Below, piece after piece: positions 8,865 through 11,516 of a stretch of DNA of 11,516 nucleotides. The translations under genes and the position numbers were made by a program. The DNA is from Nitrospira sp. GTDB lineage: Bacteria; Nitrospirota; Nitrospiria; Nitrospirales; Nitrospiraceae. Under the pieces are notes generated by a model. That model searched no databases. It saw nothing but the letters and a program-made list of their open reading frames with translations, and was not told where the DNA came from. Each line of letters starts with the position of its first letter. Position 1 is the first letter of the stretch. Where the stretch lies: the NCBI GenBank assembly GCA_012032965.1, contig JAAUPT010000020.1, positions 1-11,516 of the forward strand. Reading direction: 5' to 3'.

Positions 8865-10073
8865 ATGAAATATGTGATCGTGCATGCCGGAGGAATGGCC
8901 CATTACCCACAAGAAGAATTGGGTGGTCGGACACCGCTCCAAGTAGCCGCGACCCCCCATTTAGATCGTCTGGCACAGGGCGGCGAACTTGGTCAACTCA
9001 TAATTCCTGCCAGCGGGGTTCACCCTGGAGGTGGGCTGATCGGCACGGCGATCCTTGGATATGACCCGAGGAAATTTTATCCAGGTCCTGGGCCGCTTGA
9101 GGCTGCCAGTCTGGGTGTGTCTGCAACGGAACAGGATGTGGTGTATCGCTGCACGATGGTGACCTTGGCACCCGAAGGCGGCAAGGGCAGTGCCATCAAG
9201 AAATTGGGCCCGCACGTCATCATGGACGATGCAACGGCCGGCTTGATTGAGACCGAAGATGCCCGTGAGCTGATTGATGCCATCAACGAACAGCTCGGCT
9301 CGGAAACCATTCAGTTCTATCCGGGGGCGGGCCATCGCCATCTGATGGTCTGGGTGAATGGGAAATCAAAGGCGATCTGCACCGATCCGCAGTCGCTACT
9401 TGGTCAATCGATCGCCGAGGCCTTACCCTCCGGAGACGGTGCGGATATTCTCCGGAAGCTGATGGAGGCCGCCTATTTTATCTTGCGCGATCATCCCGTC
9501 AACGGTGAACGAGTCACTGCCGGCAAGAAACCGGCAAATTGTCTCTGGCTCTGGGGCGAAGGGCGAGCCGCCATATGGCCGAGCCTGGTGGAACAATACG
9601 AGGTGGCAGGGGCGGTCGTTGCTACCAACGATGTGCATCGTGGTGTAGGGATCAGTGCGGGCCTGGAAGCGGTGGATCCAGAAAGACTGGATGGTGGTGA
9701 TCTCCGTGCAAAGGCCACCGTGGCATTGGAGGAATTTGCCAAGAAGGATTTTGTGTATGTCCATGCCAAGTTGACAGACGAAGTCATCCACGGCACCGAC
9801 ATCAAGGCCAAGGTCCGTGGGATCGAAGAGTTTGATCGTAACTTGGTCGGTCCCTTGGTTGAAGGCTTGGACAAGCAAGGCCCCTATCGCTTTCTCGTGA
9901 TATGCGACCACACCGTAGGAATTGAGGGTCCGGCGTTGTACGCGTTTGGTGAAAGTGGCGGAAAAGGGGCGGACACTGTCAGCCGCCGCTTTACCGAGGC
10001 TGATGCGATTGCTTCCAATATCCCTGCCCGTGATGCGACCAAGTTTGCGAACAAGTTCTTCTCAAAAAGCTGA
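8865..10073 (+). CDS. ApgM-type phosphoglycerate mutase / proposed homoserine kinase homologue with degenerate active site
   Basis: This 402-residue protein belongs to the archaeal-type cofactor-independent phosphoglycerate mutase group of the alkaline phosphatase superfamily. That group includes a subfamily proposed by phylogenetic profiling to be homoserine kinase. Recognisable blocks are [13 protein letters not shown] (14-26), [23 protein letters not shown] (63-85), [12 protein letters not shown] (152-163), RDHPVN (208-213), WLWGEGRA (228-235), FVYVH (296-300) and [13 protein letters not shown] (323-335). Key positions differ from the family. The N-terminal GDGMAD motif reads AGGMAH (8-13), losing the metal Asp. 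The PPGSD nucleophile loop reads HPGGG (53-57), losing the Ser. The C-terminal RTHT histidine motif is absent. Asp305, His309, Asp348 and His349 remain. No frameshift explains these changes. Context between thrC and lysC suggests a threonine-pathway role, but catalysis is doubtful. Family membership is sure; function is uncertain. Confidence 0.85.
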   Translation: MKYVIVHAGGMAHYPQEELGGRTPLQVAATPHLDRLAQGGELGQLIIPASGVHPGGGLIGTAILGYDPRKFYPGPGPLEAASLGVSATEQDVVYRCTMVTLAPEGGKGSAIKKLGPHVIMDDATAGLIETEDARELIDAINEQLGSETIQFYPGAGHRHLMVWVNGKSKAICTDPQSLLGQSIAEALPSGDGADILRKLMEAAYFILRDHPVNGERVTAGKKPANCLWLWGEGRAAIWPSLVEQYEVAGAVVATNDVHRGVGISAGLEAVDPERLDGGDLRAKATVALEEFAKKDFVYVHAKLTDEVIHGTDIKAKVRGIEEFDRNLVGPLVEGLDKQGPYRFLVICDHTVGIEGPALYAFGESGGKGADTVSRRFTEADAIASNIPARDATKFANKFFSKS

Positions 10074-10078
10074 AGCCT

Positions 10079-11297
10079 GTGGCGCTGATCGTTCAAAAGT
10101 ACGGCGGGACTTCGGTTGGTACCGTCGAGCGAATACATCGAGTCGCTGACCGTGTGGCTCGGGCTCAGCGAGACGGACATAGCATCGTGGTCGTGCTCTC
10201 CGCCATGAGCGGTGAGACGGACCGGCTGATCAAAACTCGCCCACGAGGTGACGGCTGCTCCTGATGAACGCGAACTGGACATGTTGCTCTCAACGGGAGA
10301 ACGCGTCACCATCGCGTTGCTGGCGATGGAGTTGCGAGGGCGTGGCATCAATGCGCGGTCCTTTACAGGTCGGCAGGTCGGCATCATGACTGATCGCGCC
10401 CATACCAAGGCCCGGATCGCCCGGGTGACCGCAGATCGTATCCGTGAGGCGCTGGGGCAAGGAGTGGTTCCCGTTGTGGCCGGTTTTCAGGGCATCAACG
10501 AGTTCTCAGATGTGACAACGCTCGGACGAGGGGGGTCTGATCTCTCCGCGGTCGCATTGGCGGCAGCCCTGAAGGCCGATCGATGCATCATTTTTACCGA
10601 TGTTGATGGCGTCTACACCGCAGATCCGAACATTGTTCCGGCGGCGAGGCGGATCGATCGGATCGCCTATGAGGAGATGCTTGAAATGGCCAGCCTCGGA
10701 GCGAAAGTGCTCCAAACCAGGTCGGTCGAGTTTGCGGCCAAATTTAATGTCCCGGTCGAAGTGAATTCCAGCTTCACAGAAGGAAAGGGAACACTCGTGA
10801 CGAAGGAAGATAAGGACATGGAGGCAGCGGCTATCGCTGGGGTGACCGGGGATCGCCATCAAGCCAAGGTCACGATCATTGGGGTGCCGGATAAACCTGG
10901 GATTGCCGCCAGAATTTTTGGACCTGTGGCAGAGGCCAATATCAATGTGGATATGATTATTCAAAACATCGGCCAAGCAACCATGACGGATCTCTCGTTT
11001 ACCATACCGCGTGCCGATCTGAAAAAGGCTGAGCCGCTCATTCAAGGGGTGGCGAAAGACATTGAGGCGAAGTCCGTGTCGGTCGTGGAAGCGATCGCCA
11101 AAGTCTCACTTATTGGGGTGGGCATGCGATCGCATTCTGGAGTGGCGGCGAAGATGTTCGAGGTGCTGTCCCGGGAGGGCATCAATATCATGATGATCAG
11201 CACCTCGGAGATCAAGATTTCCTGCGTCATCGATGAGAAATATCTCGAGCTGGCCATGCGGTCTCTCCATACGGCCTTCGATCTCGACGCGCCTTAA
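10079..11297 (+). CDS. lysC: Aspartate kinase, one frameshift
   Basis: This enzyme phosphorylates aspartate, the committed step to lysine, threonine and methionine. The start is GTG at 10079, because [13 protein letters not shown] is the standard aspartokinase N-terminus; it lies 5 nt after the previous stop. Kinase motifs are KYGGTS (7-12), [11 protein letters not shown] (40-50), [18 protein letters not shown] and [12 protein letters not shown]. Two ACT-type regulatory segments follow ([36 protein letters not shown]), as in feedback-regulated single-function enzymes. The frame breaks at the A run 10232-10235. Removing one A gives [19 protein letters not shown] in place of [18 protein letters not shown]. 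Repaired length is 405 residues, typical for the family. Identity is very sure; the extra base is probably a sequence error. Confidence 0.93.
10803..10820 (+). promoter_or_regulatory. Possible internal ribosome binding site and start for a separate LysC beta subunit
   Basis: Inside lysC, AAGGA (10803-10807) stands 10 nt before an in-frame ATG at 10818, at frame-corrected residue 247, just before the first ACT segment. Aspartokinases of Bacillus subtilis and Corynebacterium make a separate beta subunit from an internal start in about this position. Use of this start here is inferred only from the sequence and the position. Confidence 0.4.
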
Positions 11298-11415
11298 TTC
11301 TTGTGTCGCCTAGGGGGAAGCGTTCCTTACAGGGCTTTCAATGAATTAATGACCTGGGGGGCTTCAAGCGTCGAGTCTCGACAGATCACCTGACTACCTG
11401 ATACCCTTCCTCACC
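11298..11415. other. Intergenic region after lysC
   Basis: This 118-bp gap holds two weak inverted repeats: GGAA/TTCC around 11316-11326, and a 13-nt near-perfect palindrome at 11370-11382 (GTCGAG-T-CTCGAC). Neither is followed by a T tract, so I cannot call a rho-independent terminator. No clear promoter is seen. Confidence 0.4.
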
Positions 11416-11516
11416 ATGACTCGAAAACCCACTCAATCCGGTACTTCCCGCGCTTCTCGTGATCAACAGCCAGTTGTTGAACGAAAGTTATCGGTGGCTC
11501 AATCAGCAGTGTTAGA
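11416..11516 (+). CDS. Possible start of an unidentified gene, cut by the right edge
   Basis: An ATG at 11416 opens a frame that stays open to the window end, giving about 33 residues that begin MTRKPTQSGTSRASRDQQPV and are rich in Ser, Arg and Gln, as in a disordered N-terminus. In-frame stops lie upstream at 11347-11352, and no other ATG, GTG or TTG start codon lies between them and 11416. There is no clear Shine-Dalgarno sequence. I do not recognise the product. Confidence 0.4.
   Translation, partial: MTRKPTQSGTSRASRDQQPVVERKLSVAQSAVL

Noticed and set aside
9423..9911. A 162-residue open frame on the minus strand
   Set aside because: It is antisense to the apgM-like gene, which has clear family motifs. 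There is no recognisable domain in the antisense translation.
11127..11134. GCGATCGC octamer (also at about 7913-7920), like the cyanobacterial HIP1 repeat
   Set aside because: I found only a couple of copies, not the dense spacing of a real HIP1 genome; GATCG is simply common in this coding DNA.
11370..11382. A 13-nt palindrome after lysC as a terminator
   Set aside because: There is no T tract after it and the usable stem is only about five pairs. It is noted only as weak structure.
1..11516. Search for a defence system, mobile element, CRISPR array or RNA gene
   Set aside because: Nearly all the sequence is accounted for by recognised housekeeping genes. I saw no repeat-spacer pattern, transposase, tRNA cloverleaf or rRNA signature.

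Overview
The window reads as ordinary chromosomal housekeeping DNA from a free-living bacterium of moderate to slightly high GC. Protein style and gene order remind me of Nitrospira and relatives (phylum Nitrospirota). That placement is my impression, not a computed result. I see no mobile element, CRISPR array, tRNA, rRNA or phage gene.

Layout: two divergent operons flank an intergenic region of about 305 bp (4976-5280). The minus-strand operon is transcribed leftward in the order pdxJ (vitamin B6 ring synthesis), nnr (bifunctional NAD(P)HX repair), tsaE (tRNA t6A synthesis ATPase), a small LapA/DUF1049 membrane protein and mutS (mismatch repair). The last three overlap by 4 and 8 nt. mutS runs off the left edge before its ATPase domain. 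The plus-strand operon is alaC (alanine aminotransferase), hom (homoserine dehydrogenase), thrC (threonine synthase), an archaeal-type phosphoglycerate mutase/proposed homoserine kinase homologue (apgM-like) and lysC (aspartate kinase). A near-consensus sigma70-type promoter lies upstream of alaC, and gaps between the genes are tiny or negative. A possible new gene starts at 11416 and runs off the right edge.

How the genes work together: the plus operon covers most of the aspartate-to-threonine route (LysC, Hom, ThrC), led by an alanine/glutamate transaminase. No classical ThrB is present. The apgM-like gene sits where a homoserine kinase would be expected, but it appears to have lost several catalytic residues of its family. 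This is the most interesting biology here. The minus operon groups cofactor synthesis and metabolite repair with tRNA modification and DNA repair.

A technical signal overlays all of this. Five single-base frameshifts (two in mutS, one each in nnr, alaC and lysC) break genes that are otherwise well conserved, mostly at short base runs. They look like residual sequencing or assembly indels rather than pseudogenes. I therefore annotate these genes across the breaks. I did not find a convincing undescribed system.
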